DNA of 64,000 nt from Vibrio zhugei (GTDB taxonomy: Bacteria > Pseudomonadota > Gammaproteobacteria > Enterobacterales > Vibrionaceae), in assembly GCF_003716875.1 (NCBI RefSeq), contig NZ_CP033077.1, positions 682,001 through 746,000 of the forward strand, written 5' to 3'. Below are positions 11,250 through 20,772 of this stretch, in pieces. The number at the start of each line of letters is the position of its first letter. Position 1 is the first letter of the stretch. The notes beneath the pieces were generated by a model. That model worked only from the letters and a program-made list of their open reading frames with translations, was not told where the DNA came from and made no database searches. The translations under genes and the position numbers were made by a program.

Positions 11250-12122
11250 TCACAACGGGCGCAGCAAACTATCCAGTTTCGGGTGAACCACTTTCCGTTT
11301 GACCGTCACCGAGTAAAAGCTTTCATACACATCAGGCAGTAACATGTAGCGTTTTAAGATGCCATTATCGAGCTCATCTTTTACCACGACTTCCGGCATC
11401 ACTGCCAAAGCACCAGTGTCACGAGTCAATAGGCGCAGCATGGCCATATCATCGGATTCCGCCACAATAATCGGCTTTAAATGATATTGAGCCGAGAACG
11501 AATTGAATGCGGCGCGCAATGGGTTTTCCCCATACGGCAATACCCAGCGTTGCTGGCGATAGCGTTCGTCGAATTCTTCATTGAGATCCAATCCCGGTGG
11601 TCCAATGATTGCCACCGCTTGACGGGCTAGCACTCGGCTCTGCCAATGGGGTTTACTGGCATCATGCAAAGGCGTATTGGTGAGCGCCACATCAATCTTT
11701 AATTCATTCAAGGCTTCTAACAGCCCGGTCTGACTCATCGATTGTAAAACATAACCACAATCACTTTGTGTGATTAAGGGTTGGATAAATTGCTCAATAA
11801 AGTTACGAGAAATGGTCGATAGCATGCCAATTCGAATGGTCGAACCAGCTAATCCCTTGCCACTGGTCAATAATTTCTCTAATTCTTCACCGTTATGAAA
11901 GATATCATCAGCATAATTTAGCGCATGATATCCCCCCTCAGTTAGGATGAGACGTCGCCCTTTACGCTCAAATAATTGGACATTCAAAGATTGCTCTAAC
12001 TGTTTGATTTGAGAGGATAAAGCGGACTGAGAAATGTGCAAGTTTTGCGCGGCTTGCGTCAAGTTCCCCTGCTTCGCGACTTGCCAAAAATAGTATAGGT
12101 GATGATAGTTGAGTCGGCTCAT
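11250..12122 (-). CDS. LysR family transcriptional regulator, divergent from dabBA
   Basis: 290 residues. An N-terminal winged helix-turn-helix (about 3-62) carries the LysR pattern GNLTQAAQNLHISQSALSSQ; the rest is a periplasmic-binding-like effector domain ending near residue 290. The N-terminus (RLNYHHLYYFWQVAK) resembles NhaR-like LysR proteins. It is transcribed away from dabB with about 100 bases between the start codons. That arrangement is typical of a LysR protein that controls its neighbour. I infer that it activates dabBA in response to inorganic carbon or a related metabolite; the ligand is not known. Confidence 0.9.
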   Translation of the reverse strand: MSRLNYHHLYYFWQVAKQGNLTQAAQNLHISQSALSSQIKQLEQSLNVQLFERKGRRLILTEGGYHALNYADDIFHNGEELEKLLTSGKGLAGSTIRIGMLSTISRNFIEQFIQPLITQSDCGYVLQSMSQTGLLEALNELKIDVALTNTPLHDASKPHWQSRVLARQAVAIIGPPGLDLNEEFDERYRQQRWVLPYGENPLRAAFNSFSAQYHLKPIIVAESDDMAMLRLLTRDTGALAVMPEVVVKDELDNGILKRYMLLPDVYESFYSVTVKRKVVHPKLDSLLRPL

Positions 12123-12137
12123 AGTTCTCTTAAACAG

Positions 12138-12151
12138 AATGATTTGTCATT
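12138..12151. promoter_or_regulatory. possible LysR operator
   Basis: AATGA-TTTG-TCATT is an inverted repeat in the lysR/dabB intergenic region. A second one (ACAAT...ATTGT, 12186-12202) fits the T-N11-A pattern. Both lie between the divergent starts, where a LysR activator should bind. Confidence 0.35.
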
Positions 12152-12221
12152 AATTATGTATTTTACTTAACATTCATACACTTTCACAATAGCCACCATT
12201 GTTAAAACTGTGAGGTCTATC

Positions 12222-13592
12222 ATGTCTTCTTTATTTCTGGTTACACCACTGCGTATGATGTTGCTGGGTTTAGTGGCAATTCTCGGATTGACGATTCTGA
12301 GATACAGTTGGGTCGCGTTTAGTGGTGAACGTGACCGTCGTCGTTTTATACACGCGCTATTGCTGACCATCGCCACCGTTGTGTTGGTGATTACCGCCAA
12401 TCATTTAGCGATTTTTTGGGCGGCTTGGGTCAGTGTGAGTTTGTCATTACACCGTTTGATTCTATTTTATCCAGACAGACCACGTGCCCAACTCGCGGCA
12501 CACAAAAAGTTTCTTCTCGCGCGTTTAAGTGAGCTATTGCTGGCAGCTGCTTTTGTGAATCTCTACCTTCAGTTTGATACGTCGAATATTCAAGCCATTG
12601 TGCAGCACGCTTCAATGCCAATATCGCAATCATTAGACCTCAATGTTGCGGCGATATTACTCGTGCTGGTTGCATTGATTAAATGTGCGCAGTTGCCGAT
12701 GCATGGCTGGCTAATACAAGTGGTCGAAGCCCCGACCCCCGTATCGGCGTTGTTGCATGCTGGCATCGTGAATTTAGGCGGGATTCTTTTGCTCTTCTTT
12801 TCACCAATCCTTGCGGCCAGCAGCGCGGCCAGTTGGTTATTGGTGGTGCTCGCCGGTATCAGTACCGTTATCGCAGGCTTAGTCAGTATCACGCGCATCA
12901 GTATTAAGGTGAAGTTGGCATGGTCTACCAGTTCGCAAATGGGACTAATGCTGGTTGAAATTGCACTGGGTCTTTATGAAATGGCCCTGTTACACCTCTT
13001 TGCTCACTCATTTTATAAGGCCTATTCGTTCCTCAATAGTGGCAATACCGTGAATCACTATCTCGCGGCCAAACTCGCAGGAGACGAAAAACCCAAACTG
13101 CAACACTGGTTTTATGCCCTGCTGGCCACTTCGCTGATGATGGTCTTCACCCAATGGAAGTTTAATTTCTTGCCGAGTCTGACCGCAATGGCGTTAGTGC
13201 TACTGGCTATCACCGCGTTGCTGGTACCAAGCTTTACGCGCGCCGACCGCGGTCGGATACCGAAAATTTTGATCACAATGAGCTTCGCGGCTGGGCTGCT
13301 GGTGCTTTATACCATTGCGAAACACGCGCTTGCTGAATTTGCACTGCCAGATCCGGTGTTAAATGTCTGGGCCGATGGGTTCATCGCTCTGCTGTTTGCC
13401 ACTTTATTTGTCTTGTCATTAGCCTTGCAATATTGGCCACATTCACCACTCGTGAAACGCTTGTTTATCTGGTTAAACGCGGGCGGCTATCTTGATGAGT
13501 GGGCAACGAAACTCACTCTGAAACTATGGCCGAGTGAATCCCTACTCGAACTGCGCCAACATCAATGGCACACTAATCCAGAGGTAAAATAA
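12222..13592 (+). CDS. dabB: DabB: proton-conducting membrane subunit (NuoL/MrpA-like)
   Basis: 456 residues from the ATG at 12222 (preceded by GAGG; a GTG 12 bases upstream is less likely). It is a multi-pass membrane protein related to the proton-channel subunits NuoL/NuoM, with the core segments MHGWLIQVVEAPTPVSALLHAG and HLFAHSFYKAYSFLNSG. The conserved lysine and histidine of the proton path are in these segments. It is shorter than NuoL, and no other complex I genes are nearby, as expected for DAB systems. Its stop codon overlaps the dabA start (TAATG). With DabA it forms an energy-coupled inorganic carbon accumulator that couples proton flow to vectorial CO2 hydration. Confidence 0.88.
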   Translation: MSSLFLVTPLRMMLLGLVAILGLTILRYSWVAFSGERDRRRFIHALLLTIATVVLVITANHLAIFWAAWVSVSLSLHRLILFYPDRPRAQLAAHKKFLLARLSELLLAAAFVNLYLQFDTSNIQAIVQHASMPISQSLDLNVAAILLVLVALIKCAQLPMHGWLIQVVEAPTPVSALLHAGIVNLGGILLLFFSPILAASSAASWLLVVLAGISTVIAGLVSITRISIKVKLAWSTSSQMGLMLVEIALGLYEMALLHLFAHSFYKAYSFLNSGNTVNHYLAAKLAGDEKPKLQHWFYALLATSLMMVFTQWKFNFLPSLTAMALVLLAITALLVPSFTRADRGRIPKILITMSFAAGLLVLYTIAKHALAEFALPDPVLNVWADGFIALLFATLFVLSLALQYWPHSPLVKRLFIWLNAGGYLDEWATKLTLKLWPSESLLELRQHQWHTNPEVK

Positions 13593-16000
13593 TGACTGTG
13601 TTCAATCAAACTCTTTCTTTTGCCGCCATCGCTCGAGAAGCGTCTTCTTCTATTGCTCCGGCATGGCCTCTCGATCGCTCTGTGGCGGTCAATCCTTGGT
13701 GGCCACAACGTCATGACCGTATTGAGCAAGCCTTTGCTGAGCAAGCCGTATTAACCGGAGAAACCGGGCTGATGCCACGGACCTACTATGCAGAAAAATG
13801 GGCGACCCAAATTCAACCACAACACCTTGAGCAAGCGATAACGGAATTACACAGTCCATTTAACGCAGAGCAACTTGAACAATGTCTTTCCACGCCCAGT
13901 ACAGCGTTACCGCGGTGGAATACACTTGGTGCCCTGATGGACCGCGAGATCCCGTCGGCACAAGGGCACAGCTGGCCACAAGAAGTATTACAGCAAATTA
14001 GTCAATTCGTGGCGCTCTATCACCAATATCCCGCACGTTTCGATGCTGAAGGCAAAAACGGGGAACATCTGTATCAAAGCTGGTTAGAAGTCGTCACTCG
14101 AGATAAAGGCATTAAAACCTTACTGGGTGTCGATCTACTGCCCTACTTTGCCAAGTTACCGACCTCGCTTGAAGAGATGCTCAAACACTGTGAAACGCAG
14201 TGGGCGCCAATGTTACAGACAAAAGAAGGCGCTTATGCGTATACGCGGGCGGCGTTGCACTTACTCTCAGGTTGGGCAGGCTGGCAGTCTTGGCTAGATT
14301 GGCAAGCCAATCTTGACAATCAACATCTCGATATTCCCCACACCTTGGGGCTGACCACGATTGTTCTCGCTTGGAACTCGGTATTGTGGCAATGGCTAAA
14401 AGAACATGCCCCAGCGACGTTTGATTCCATAGCAACAAACATTGCCAATCAAGCTCGCTTGATTGATGAAGAGTATCAACAGGCTGAGCGTCAACTGGCC
14501 CCTTGGTGGGTATGGCAACGCGCATTGGAACTGAGTGTGCACCAGCCATGGATTACACAAGTACAAAACACCACCACGCCTACGGCCACTGCACGCCCGA
14601 GTCTGCAAGCCGTTTTTTGTATCGATGTGCGTTCAGAGCCGATGCGCCGAGCATTAGAGCAACAAGATCCGAGTATAGATACGCTTGGCTTCGCCGGTTT
14701 CTTTGGGTTGCCGATTGCCTACCACACGCATGACGACAGAATTTCACGCCCTCAATTGCCGGGCTTATTGGCGCCCAATTTAGTGGCACAGCAAACCAAA
14801 ATGCAACCGGAGCGTTGGCTGCGCCTGACACAATTAGGCTGGCAAAATAGCTTAGAAAAACCGTCCTCTAACTTAGGGATGATTGAAGCGGGAGGTTTAT
14901 TAAAGCTCGTTAGCTTATTTAAACGAGTGATTTTGCAGCAAGGCAGCACTAACCCGATCAATCGCGACGCCCATCACAATGATTATTGGCAATTAAAACG
15001 TCATGATGTCCCCCTGACCGATGATGAAAAAGCTGAGCTCGGTGCGGGCATCCTTAAAGCGATGGGCGTGAGCGAGCGTTTAGCCCCAGTCTTTCTGCTC
15101 ACTGGCCACGGTAGTGAAACCTGCAACAACCATACGGCGTCAGGTTTAGATTGCGGCGCCTGCGGTGGGCAAACAGGGGAAGTGAACGTTAAAGTCTTGG
15201 CACAACTGCTCAATGAAGCCAATGTCCGAGCGAACATGCCGAAATATGGCGTGACCGTTCCACAAGACACGGTGTTCTACGCAGCCATGCATAACACCAC
15301 CACCGATGATATCGACGTGTATGATGCGCCATTCGCCCCATGGATGAACTGGTTAGTCAGCGCAAGCGAACAAGCACGCAACGCACGTATCGAGCAATTT
15401 GATCATGGGGACACCCCAACGCCGCATCAGGTAAAACGCTTCTTTAAACAAAGAGCAACCAACTGGGCACAAATGCGTCCTGAATGGGGCCTGTGTAACA
15501 ATGCCGGTGTTTTTATCGCCCCACGTGCACTGACCAAGCACATTGATTTACAAGGGCGAGCTTTTTTACATGAATACGATGTCGCGCAAGATCCACAATT
15601 TGCCCAACTCGAGAAAATCATGACCGCCCCCTTACTGGTCACCAACTGGATCAACATGCAATATTACGCCTCTGTCGCCGTTCCAGATAAATACAGCAGT
15701 GGTAACAAGTTGCTGCACAACATTGTCGGTGGTCACATTGGTGTTTTTGAAGGCAATGGGGGGGACTTACGCATTGGTTTGTCCACACAGTCGGTGCATG
15801 ATGGGCAGCAGTATCGTCACCAACCTGTGCGCTTAAGCGCCTTCATTCAAGCCCCGAAAGAGGCCATCGACCACATTCTGGCGCGTCATCAAGATGTCGC
15901 ATCGCTGGTCGACAACCAATGGTTATTTATCTATCACATTGATGATAACCATCAAGTATGGAAGCGCCACCGCGATGGCTGGCTTGCTCAATCACATTGA
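13592..16000 (+). CDS. dabA: DabA: DUF2309 inorganic carbon accumulation protein
   Basis: 802 residues, a full-length DUF2309 protein. The zinc-site residues of the beta-carbonic-anhydrase-like fold are present: C343 and D345 in FCIDVRSE, and H506 and C521 in GHGSETCNNHTASGLDCG. The 15-residue spacing between the last two matches the characterised Halothiobacillus protein as I recall it. It should be a peripheral membrane protein that hydrates CO2 to bicarbonate when driven by DabB. It is translationally coupled to dabB. The organism looks heterotrophic, so the system probably supplies bicarbonate for carboxylases at low CO2, as DAB homologues do in several pathogens, including V. cholerae. 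Confidence 0.92.
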   Translation: MTVFNQTLSFAAIAREASSSIAPAWPLDRSVAVNPWWPQRHDRIEQAFAEQAVLTGETGLMPRTYYAEKWATQIQPQHLEQAITELHSPFNAEQLEQCLSTPSTALPRWNTLGALMDREIPSAQGHSWPQEVLQQISQFVALYHQYPARFDAEGKNGEHLYQSWLEVVTRDKGIKTLLGVDLLPYFAKLPTSLEEMLKHCETQWAPMLQTKEGAYAYTRAALHLLSGWAGWQSWLDWQANLDNQHLDIPHTLGLTTIVLAWNSVLWQWLKEHAPATFDSIATNIANQARLIDEEYQQAERQLAPWWVWQRALELSVHQPWITQVQNTTTPTATARPSLQAVFCIDVRSEPMRRALEQQDPSIDTLGFAGFFGLPIAYHTHDDRISRPQLPGLLAPNLVAQQTKMQPERWLRLTQLGWQNSLEKPSSNLGMIEAGGLLKLVSLFKRVILQQGSTNPINRDAHHNDYWQLKRHDVPLTDDEKAELGAGILKAMGVSERLAPVFLLTGHGSETCNNHTASGLDCGACGGQTGEVNVKVLAQLLNEANVRANMPKYGVTVPQDTVFYAAMHNTTTDDIDVYDAPFAPWMNWLVSASEQARNARIEQFDHGDTPTPHQVKRFFKQRATNWAQMRPEWGLCNNAGVFIAPRALTKHIDLQGRAFLHEYDVAQDPQFAQLEKIMTAPLLVTNWINMQYYASVAVPDKYSSGNKLLHNIVGGHIGVFEGNGGDLRIGLSTQSVHDGQQYRHQPVRLSAFIQAPKEAIDHILARHQDVASLVDNQWLFIYHIDDNHQVWKRHRDGWLAQSH

Positions 16001-16017
16001 ATAACGGAGAGTGTTCG

Positions 16018-16989
16018 TTGAAAACGCTTCAATTAAGCGCGCAAGCTCAAGACTTAGATATTGCCGCACATTTATTACAACAAGGGAAATTAGTCGCCTT
16101 GCCGACAGAAACGGTCTACGGTCTGGCAGCGGATGCCACGCAGCCAGAGGCCGTGTCACGCATTTTTGCGGCGAAAGGACGCCCTGCCAACCACCCTTTA
16201 ATCGTGCATATTGGTCGTATTGAGCAATTATCGGATTGGGCAAAAGACATTCCACCACAAGCGATGGACTTGGCCAAAGCCTGTTGGCCAGGTCCGGTGA
16301 CTTTGCTCCTCTCTAAAGCCGATCATGTCTCCCCGGTCGTGACGGGAGGACTCAATACCATTGCGATACGCATGCCAGCACACCCGGTGATGTTGGCGAT
16401 TCTTAAGCAGCATCGGTTAGCGGTGGCCGCGCCATCTGCCAATCCCTATAAACAGTTAAGCCCAACCAATGCCCAACAAGTCTGCTCAGGTTTAGATGGG
16501 AAAATCGATGCCATCGTTGATGGCGGGGACTGTTTATTTGGCCTAGAATCGACGATTCTTGATATGACATCCACTCAGCCAAACGTGCTGCGCGCAGGCC
16601 CTGTCACCGCCCAAGAACTGGGCAAAATCCTAGGCACCGAGGTGCATTACCCTCAGCACCATAATGTTGCCGTGCCGGGGAATGTGGGGAGTCACTATCA
16701 GCCCAAAACGATATTGCGTTTGATTAATGACCTGCCACAAGCGCTCGCGCTGGCCGATCCTCAAGCCCAATATGCCGTCTTGCATCATTCCAAATTGGAC
16801 GCCTACCCTCATGGTACGCACGCGATCACTATGCCCGATGAGCCCGTGGCTTATGGCCAATGTTTGTATCGGGTATTAGCACAAGCAGACGAACTCAAAC
16901 CTGATGAGATTTGGTTAGAACGCCCCCCTCAAGGCGAAATGTGGAATGCCGTCAACGATCGCTTAAGCCGCGCTGCCCTTCCAGAATAA
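16018..16989 (+). CDS. L-threonylcarbamoyladenylate synthase, Sua5/TsaC type with C-terminal Sua5 domain
   Basis: About 323 residues from a TTG start at 16018, chosen because GGAGA lies 7-8 bases upstream and the product then begins directly with the YrdC fold. The YrdC domain shows GKLVALPTETVYGLAADAT, KGRPANHPLIVHI and the later SANPYKQLSPT. A linker and a smaller C-terminal Sua5 domain follow (GSHYQPKT onward). It makes threonylcarbamoyl-AMP from threonine, bicarbonate and ATP for the t6A37 modification of tRNAs that read ANN codons. It lies 17 bases after dabA, probably in one transcript; both proteins deal with bicarbonate, which may or may not be coincidence. Confidence 0.9.
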   Translation: MKTLQLSAQAQDLDIAAHLLQQGKLVALPTETVYGLAADATQPEAVSRIFAAKGRPANHPLIVHIGRIEQLSDWAKDIPPQAMDLAKACWPGPVTLLLSKADHVSPVVTGGLNTIAIRMPAHPVMLAILKQHRLAVAAPSANPYKQLSPTNAQQVCSGLDGKIDAIVDGGDCLFGLESTILDMTSTQPNVLRAGPVTAQELGKILGTEVHYPQHHNVAVPGNVGSHYQPKTILRLINDLPQALALADPQAQYAVLHHSKLDAYPHGTHAITMPDEPVAYGQCLYRVLAQADELKPDEIWLERPPQGEMWNAVNDRLSRAALPE

Positions 16990-17010
16990 ACTCTGAATAA
17001 CACAACAAAA

Positions 17011-17034
17011 AAAAGCCCCTTTAGGGGCTTTTTT
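17011..17034. terminator. bidirectional terminator
   Basis: Stem AAGCCCCT / AGGGGCTT with a two-base loop, flanked by A and T runs. It serves the dab-Sua5 unit on plus and sad on minus. Confidence 0.9.
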
Positions 17035-17072
17035 AACAAAAGAGACAGAGATTTTATCGAATCAAGCCACCG

Positions 17073-18464
17073 TTACGACTGACGATTTTTCCAGACCGTC
17101 TGAACATTACAGAACTCATAGAGCCCAAAGTCAGACAACTCACGTCCGTAACCACTTTTCTTCACTCCACCAAATGTCACGCGAGGGTCGCTGCCACAAT
17201 ACCCATTGATGAAGACTCCGCCACATTCAAGTTGCGCCGCCATGTGTTGAGCGCGATTTTCATCACCACTATAAATGGTGGCACACAAACCAAAATCACT
17301 ATCATTGGCTAAGCGACACGCGTGTTCAGCATCGTTTGCCACACTGATTGCCGCGACCGGACCAAACATTTCTTCTCGAAAAGCCGTCATCTCCGGTGTG
17401 ACATCCGCCAGTACAGTCGGCTGATAGTAATTCCCCGAGCCATCCATCTTATCGCCACCGAGCAATAAAGTTGCCCCTTGCTGTATGGTTCGCTGGACTT
17501 GATCGTGCAATTCATCACGTAAGTCAAATCGAGCCATCGGCCCAATGTAGTTCTCATCTTTGCGCGGATCGCCGATGGTCAACGCTTTTACTGCCGCCAC
17601 AAATTTTTGCGTAAACTCTTCCGCAACTGACGCTTCCACGATAAAACGTTTTGCCGCCGCACAAACCTGGCCATTGTTTTGATATCGCCCGGCGACCGCC
17701 GCTTTGACGGCTTCATCCATATTGGCATCGGCTAAAACAATAAAGGGATCTGAGCCACCTAATTCTAATATGGATTTCTTCAATGCCGCGCCAGCTTGAG
17801 AGCCAATGGTTTTGCCTGCGCCGACACTGCCGGTAAAGGCAACACCCGCCACACGATCATCTGCGATAACGTCGCTGACCCTATCGTTGGTGGCGTGAAT
17901 CAAAGAAAACACGCCCTGTGGCAAGCCTGTAGAATTAAGAATGCGCTCAATCATGTACGCACAGCCCATGATATTGGGCGCGTGTTTGAGGATATAAGTA
18001 TTGCCTGACAACATCATAGGCACGGCACCACGCATCACCTGCCATAAAGGAAAGTTCCACGGCATAATACCCAACAACACACCGAGCGGACGAAACTCTT
18101 GAACCGCCTGCTGATTTTCCACCAGCGTCGGTCGAGTTGCCAACATATCCGGGCCGTGCGTCGCATACCAATCACACAAGTTTGCGCTTTTCGTCACTTC
18201 ACCACGCGCCTGACCGATAGGTTTGCCCATTTCCAGAGTCATCATCTGCGCCAATTCTTCACTGTTCTCTCGCAGGGCTTGCCCTATTGCGACCAGTGCA
18301 TCCACTCTGTCTGCGACTGAGGTATTTTTCCACTGCTGAGACGCTTCAAAACTTTGCTGCACAACACGCTCAACCTGTTCTTTGGAGTCAAACGGGTAGC
18401 TCGCGATTGCCTCACCGCTAATCGGAGAGATCGTTTTGGATTCATTTGACGTTGCAGTAATCAT
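17073..18464 (-). CDS. sad: NAD-dependent succinate semialdehyde dehydrogenase
   Basis: 463 residues; the sequence closely follows E. coli Sad (YneI, 462 residues) as I recall it (for example MTLEMGKPIGQAR, PTLVENQQAV, IMPWNFPLWQVMRGAVP, GVFINGYC). It oxidises succinate semialdehyde to succinate, using NAD, in 4-aminobutyrate or putrescine breakdown. The catalytic cysteine is in NNGQVCAAAKRF and the general-base glutamate in LELGGSDPF. A single-gene unit; no GABA transaminase is nearby. The upstream 425 bases carry an ATGTCATG...CATGACAT inverted repeat (18490-18539) that could be regulatory. Confidence 0.92.
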   Translation of the reverse strand: MITATSNESKTISPISGEAIASYPFDSKEQVERVVQQSFEASQQWKNTSVADRVDALVAIGQALRENSEELAQMMTLEMGKPIGQARGEVTKSANLCDWYATHGPDMLATRPTLVENQQAVQEFRPLGVLLGIMPWNFPLWQVMRGAVPMMLSGNTYILKHAPNIMGCAYMIERILNSTGLPQGVFSLIHATNDRVSDVIADDRVAGVAFTGSVGAGKTIGSQAGAALKKSILELGGSDPFIVLADANMDEAVKAAVAGRYQNNGQVCAAAKRFIVEASVAEEFTQKFVAAVKALTIGDPRKDENYIGPMARFDLRDELHDQVQRTIQQGATLLLGGDKMDGSGNYYQPTVLADVTPEMTAFREEMFGPVAAISVANDAEHACRLANDSDFGLCATIYSGDENRAQHMAAQLECGGVFINGYCGSDPRVTFGGVKKSGYGRELSDFGLYEFCNVQTVWKNRQS

Positions 18465-18889
18465 AATGGATTGTCCTTTTGACTGATGAATGTCATGTCA
18501 CTTGGTCTTGTTTCATGGAGGCGCGACATCTCATGACATCGCTACCATCGCATTACGCAACCAGCATAACCAAAAATTGCACTGCAATACAATGTCTCAC
18601 CCAAAATCGTACGACCTTGTCACTGTCGTCACTTTTTCACATTACGACAAAGTACTCAAAACAACACTCAAAGGACAGTTTTTATACGTAATCGCTAAAG
18701 TAGGACGTCATAGTAAAGTCACGGGAAATTAACATTCTCGTGACGTTGTTATTCCGGATCCCATATAGTATCGCCTCACCTTTATGCATTTAATTCAAAT
18801 AGCTTTTAGCAAGGGCTTTCGCGTAATAGGTTAAACCATCCAAAAATAACAATGATGTGGTTTTTGATTATATAAATAAGGCGAACAGA
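18465..18889. other. 425-bp intergenic region without a recognised gene
   Basis: No convincing reading frame. It holds a separated inverted repeat, ATGTCATG (18490-18497) and CATGACAT (18532-18539), close to the sad start. It also holds a hairpin GTCACGGGAA...TTCTCGTGAC (18718-18744, one internal mismatch) without a good T run. Neither is assigned a role. Confidence 0.5.
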
Positions 18890-19033
18890 ATGGCGACCCA
18901 ATGTGATCATAAAAACCAACTTGTACGACAACATCGTACGATTTGGGACAAACTAAGTGGTGTTAAAGAAGTTTACATCTGCAAAAAGTGCGAAAAACTG
19001 ATTAAGTTAAAAGAAACTAAGCGCATGCCATAG
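18890..19033 (+). CDS. 47-residue zinc-ribbon-like small protein
   Basis: A short open frame starting ATGGCGACC, with AAGG about 9 bases upstream. The product has CDHKN near its start and IC-KK-C (CxxC pattern ICKKCEK) in the second half, so four cysteine/histidine residues (CxH...CxxC) could bind one zinc. It is basic and ends in KRMP. It is too short for strong support, but the spaced metal-ligand pattern, ribosome site and lack of overlap with other genes favour a real gene. Function unknown. Confidence 0.5.
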   Translation: MATQCDHKNQLVRQHRTIWDKLSGVKEVYICKKCEKLIKLKETKRMP

Positions 19034-19279
19034 ATAGCGCGGTTCTCATCACAAAGAAATGTCTTCTTTACCCACTGATAATACCTTCGCTGGCAGCCGT
19101 CAGCGTTTTATCTCCTTCGCCCCGTTTTCTGGAGATAATGTCTACCCCTTCAATCAGGCTTGATACTTACACGAGCACTCAGCTCTCTGTCCAATATCAT
19201 GTCATGAGAACACACTGCACCTTGGATTATATTTGGGAACTGGTATCCTTAGCCTATATTTTATAGCGGGTATGATGAC

Positions 19280-19528
19280 ATGATTGAGAACGATAGCCTG
19301 ATTGAAACATTAGATGAGCTTGAAGCCTTTCTTATTCAAATTGAAAGTGGTGGTTTGGGGTTAAATAATGCGGCGGGTGTTGCACTCGCGACACATAATG
19401 CGACGGGCAAACCTTTTGTCGCCGTGCTGGATGACCAGCATCAATTGCTGCTGGGTCGTTGGGTAACCAAAGACGTTGCCGAAGCAGGCGCCGATATGGT
19501 GAGAAATGGCCCAAGCAAGCGCCACTAG
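19280..19528 (+). CDS. 82-residue hypothetical protein
   Basis: A small soluble protein with an acidic N-terminal helix (IENDSLIETLDELEAFLIQIE) and a Gly/Ala-rich centre. No signal peptide and no recognised domain. It is followed 18 bases later by a good terminator (19547-19570), which supports it being an expressed single gene. Function unknown. Confidence 0.6.
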   Translation: MIENDSLIETLDELEAFLIQIESGGLGLNNAAGVALATHNATGKPFVAVLDDQHQLLLGRWVTKDVAEAGADMVRNGPSKRH

Positions 19529-19546
19529 GCAAGACACTTAAATGAC

Positions 19547-19570
19547 AAAGCGCACAGAGTTGTGCGCTTT
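19547..19570 (+). terminator. rho-independent terminator
   Basis: Stem AAAGCGCACA / TGTGCGCTTT with loop GAGT, then a short T run. It ends the 82-residue hypothetical gene and may also serve the convergent methyltransferase gene. Confidence 0.8.
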
Positions 19571-19589
19571 TATGTTAGTAGATGCAAAC

Positions 19590-20726
19590 TTAAGCGTCCG
19601 CCCAAATTTCTTTGGCAATCTGATTAATTAAACCTATTTTTTTCCATTGATCCTCATTGGAAACTTTATTGCCTTCACACGTCGAGGCAAAACCGCACTG
19701 TGGACTTAAACACAAGTTCTCTAGCGGAATGTATTCTGCCGCTTCTTGAATACGTGCTTTAATTTTTGCACTATCTTCCAACTCAGCAAACTTCGATGTC
19801 ACCAATCCAAGTACCACACAGCTATCTTGATGATGCCAATGACGCAATGGCGAGAAATCGCCAGCACGCTCATTATCGTATTCTAAAAAATAGCCATCAA
19901 AATGGGTCGAAAATAGCGCTTCAGCAACCGGTTCATACCCCCCAGAAAACAGCCAAGAAGACGCATGATTACCTCGGCAAACATGAGTAGTAATCGCTAA
20001 GTCTTCTGGTGCACCTTGCAAAGACTCATTTAATACCTTGGCACAAATATGCGCTATTTCGTCCGCATCAATCCCATTTTCAGCCAAAGCTTGACGTCTC
20101 GATGCATCCGCTAAAAATGCCCAGTTGGTATCATCTAATTGCAAATAACGACAACCTAATGTGTAAAAAGCCTGAATTGTATCGCGATACGTCGCGGCAA
20201 GATCGCGATAAAAATCTTCAACGTTAGGGTAAATATTCTCCAGATTGGATGACCCATCGTTGGCAAGAATTTCTTGACGAATGATCATCGTCGGTGCCGG
20301 AATCGTCGCTTTAGCCACAACAGATTCATCATCGGCGACGAGCTCATGAAGAAATTGATAATGAGATAAAAACGGATGCTCAGGATTAAAAGAAATATGG
20401 TCGTTAACACGAATATTATATGACGGAGCCGCTTTCCCTTTAAAATTTTGGTTATAACCCGATTCCGGAACGTAGCCTTCGATACCATTTAAGTGTTCTA
20501 AAAAATCGATATGCCAGAAACCACGACGAAATTCACCATCAGTAACCACACTCAGCCCCGCCGCTCGCTGCTGCTCAACCAAGTCAGTAATAGCGTGATC
20601 TTCAATATCGGTAAGTTCGCTTGCCGAAATACGACCACCTTCAAAGTCACGGCGTGCTTGATGAAGGGTGTCAGGTCGTAAAAAGCTACCAACAATATCA
20701 GAGCGAAATGGAGCGCGAAGCGTCAT
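19590..20726 (-). CDS. cobalamin-independent methionine synthase-like methyltransferase (MetE C-terminal domain type)
   Basis: 378 residues, about half the length of MetE, and matching the stand-alone catalytic-domain family (COG0620, Bacillus YxjG/YxjH type). The N-terminus APFRSDIVGSFLRPDTLHQAR and VVTDGEFRRGFWHIDFL are typical. Zinc-ligand candidates lie in HVCRGNHASSW and LCLSPQCGFAS. It probably transfers a methyl group to homocysteine; the donor of these short forms is not certain. Two perfect-phase met boxes lie 47-62 bases upstream of the start, which supports a methionine role and MetJ repression. Confidence 0.85.
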   Translation of the reverse strand: MTLRAPFRSDIVGSFLRPDTLHQARRDFEGGRISASELTDIEDHAITDLVEQQRAAGLSVVTDGEFRRGFWHIDFLEHLNGIEGYVPESGYNQNFKGKAAPSYNIRVNDHISFNPEHPFLSHYQFLHELVADDESVVAKATIPAPTMIIRQEILANDGSSNLENIYPNVEDFYRDLAATYRDTIQAFYTLGCRYLQLDDTNWAFLADASRRQALAENGIDADEIAHICAKVLNESLQGAPEDLAITTHVCRGNHASSWLFSGGYEPVAEALFSTHFDGYFLEYDNERAGDFSPLRHWHHQDSCVVLGLVTSKFAELEDSAKIKARIQEAAEYIPLENLCLSPQCGFASTCEGNKVSNEDQWKKIGLINQIAKEIWADA

Positions 20727-20772
20727 AAGTAAGTCCTATTATTTCTACTAGTCGTATAAGACTTAGAGTAAT

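Noticed and set aside
18718..18744. Terminator in the gap upstream of the 47-residue gene
   Set aside because: The stem has an internal mismatch and no T run follows on either strand.
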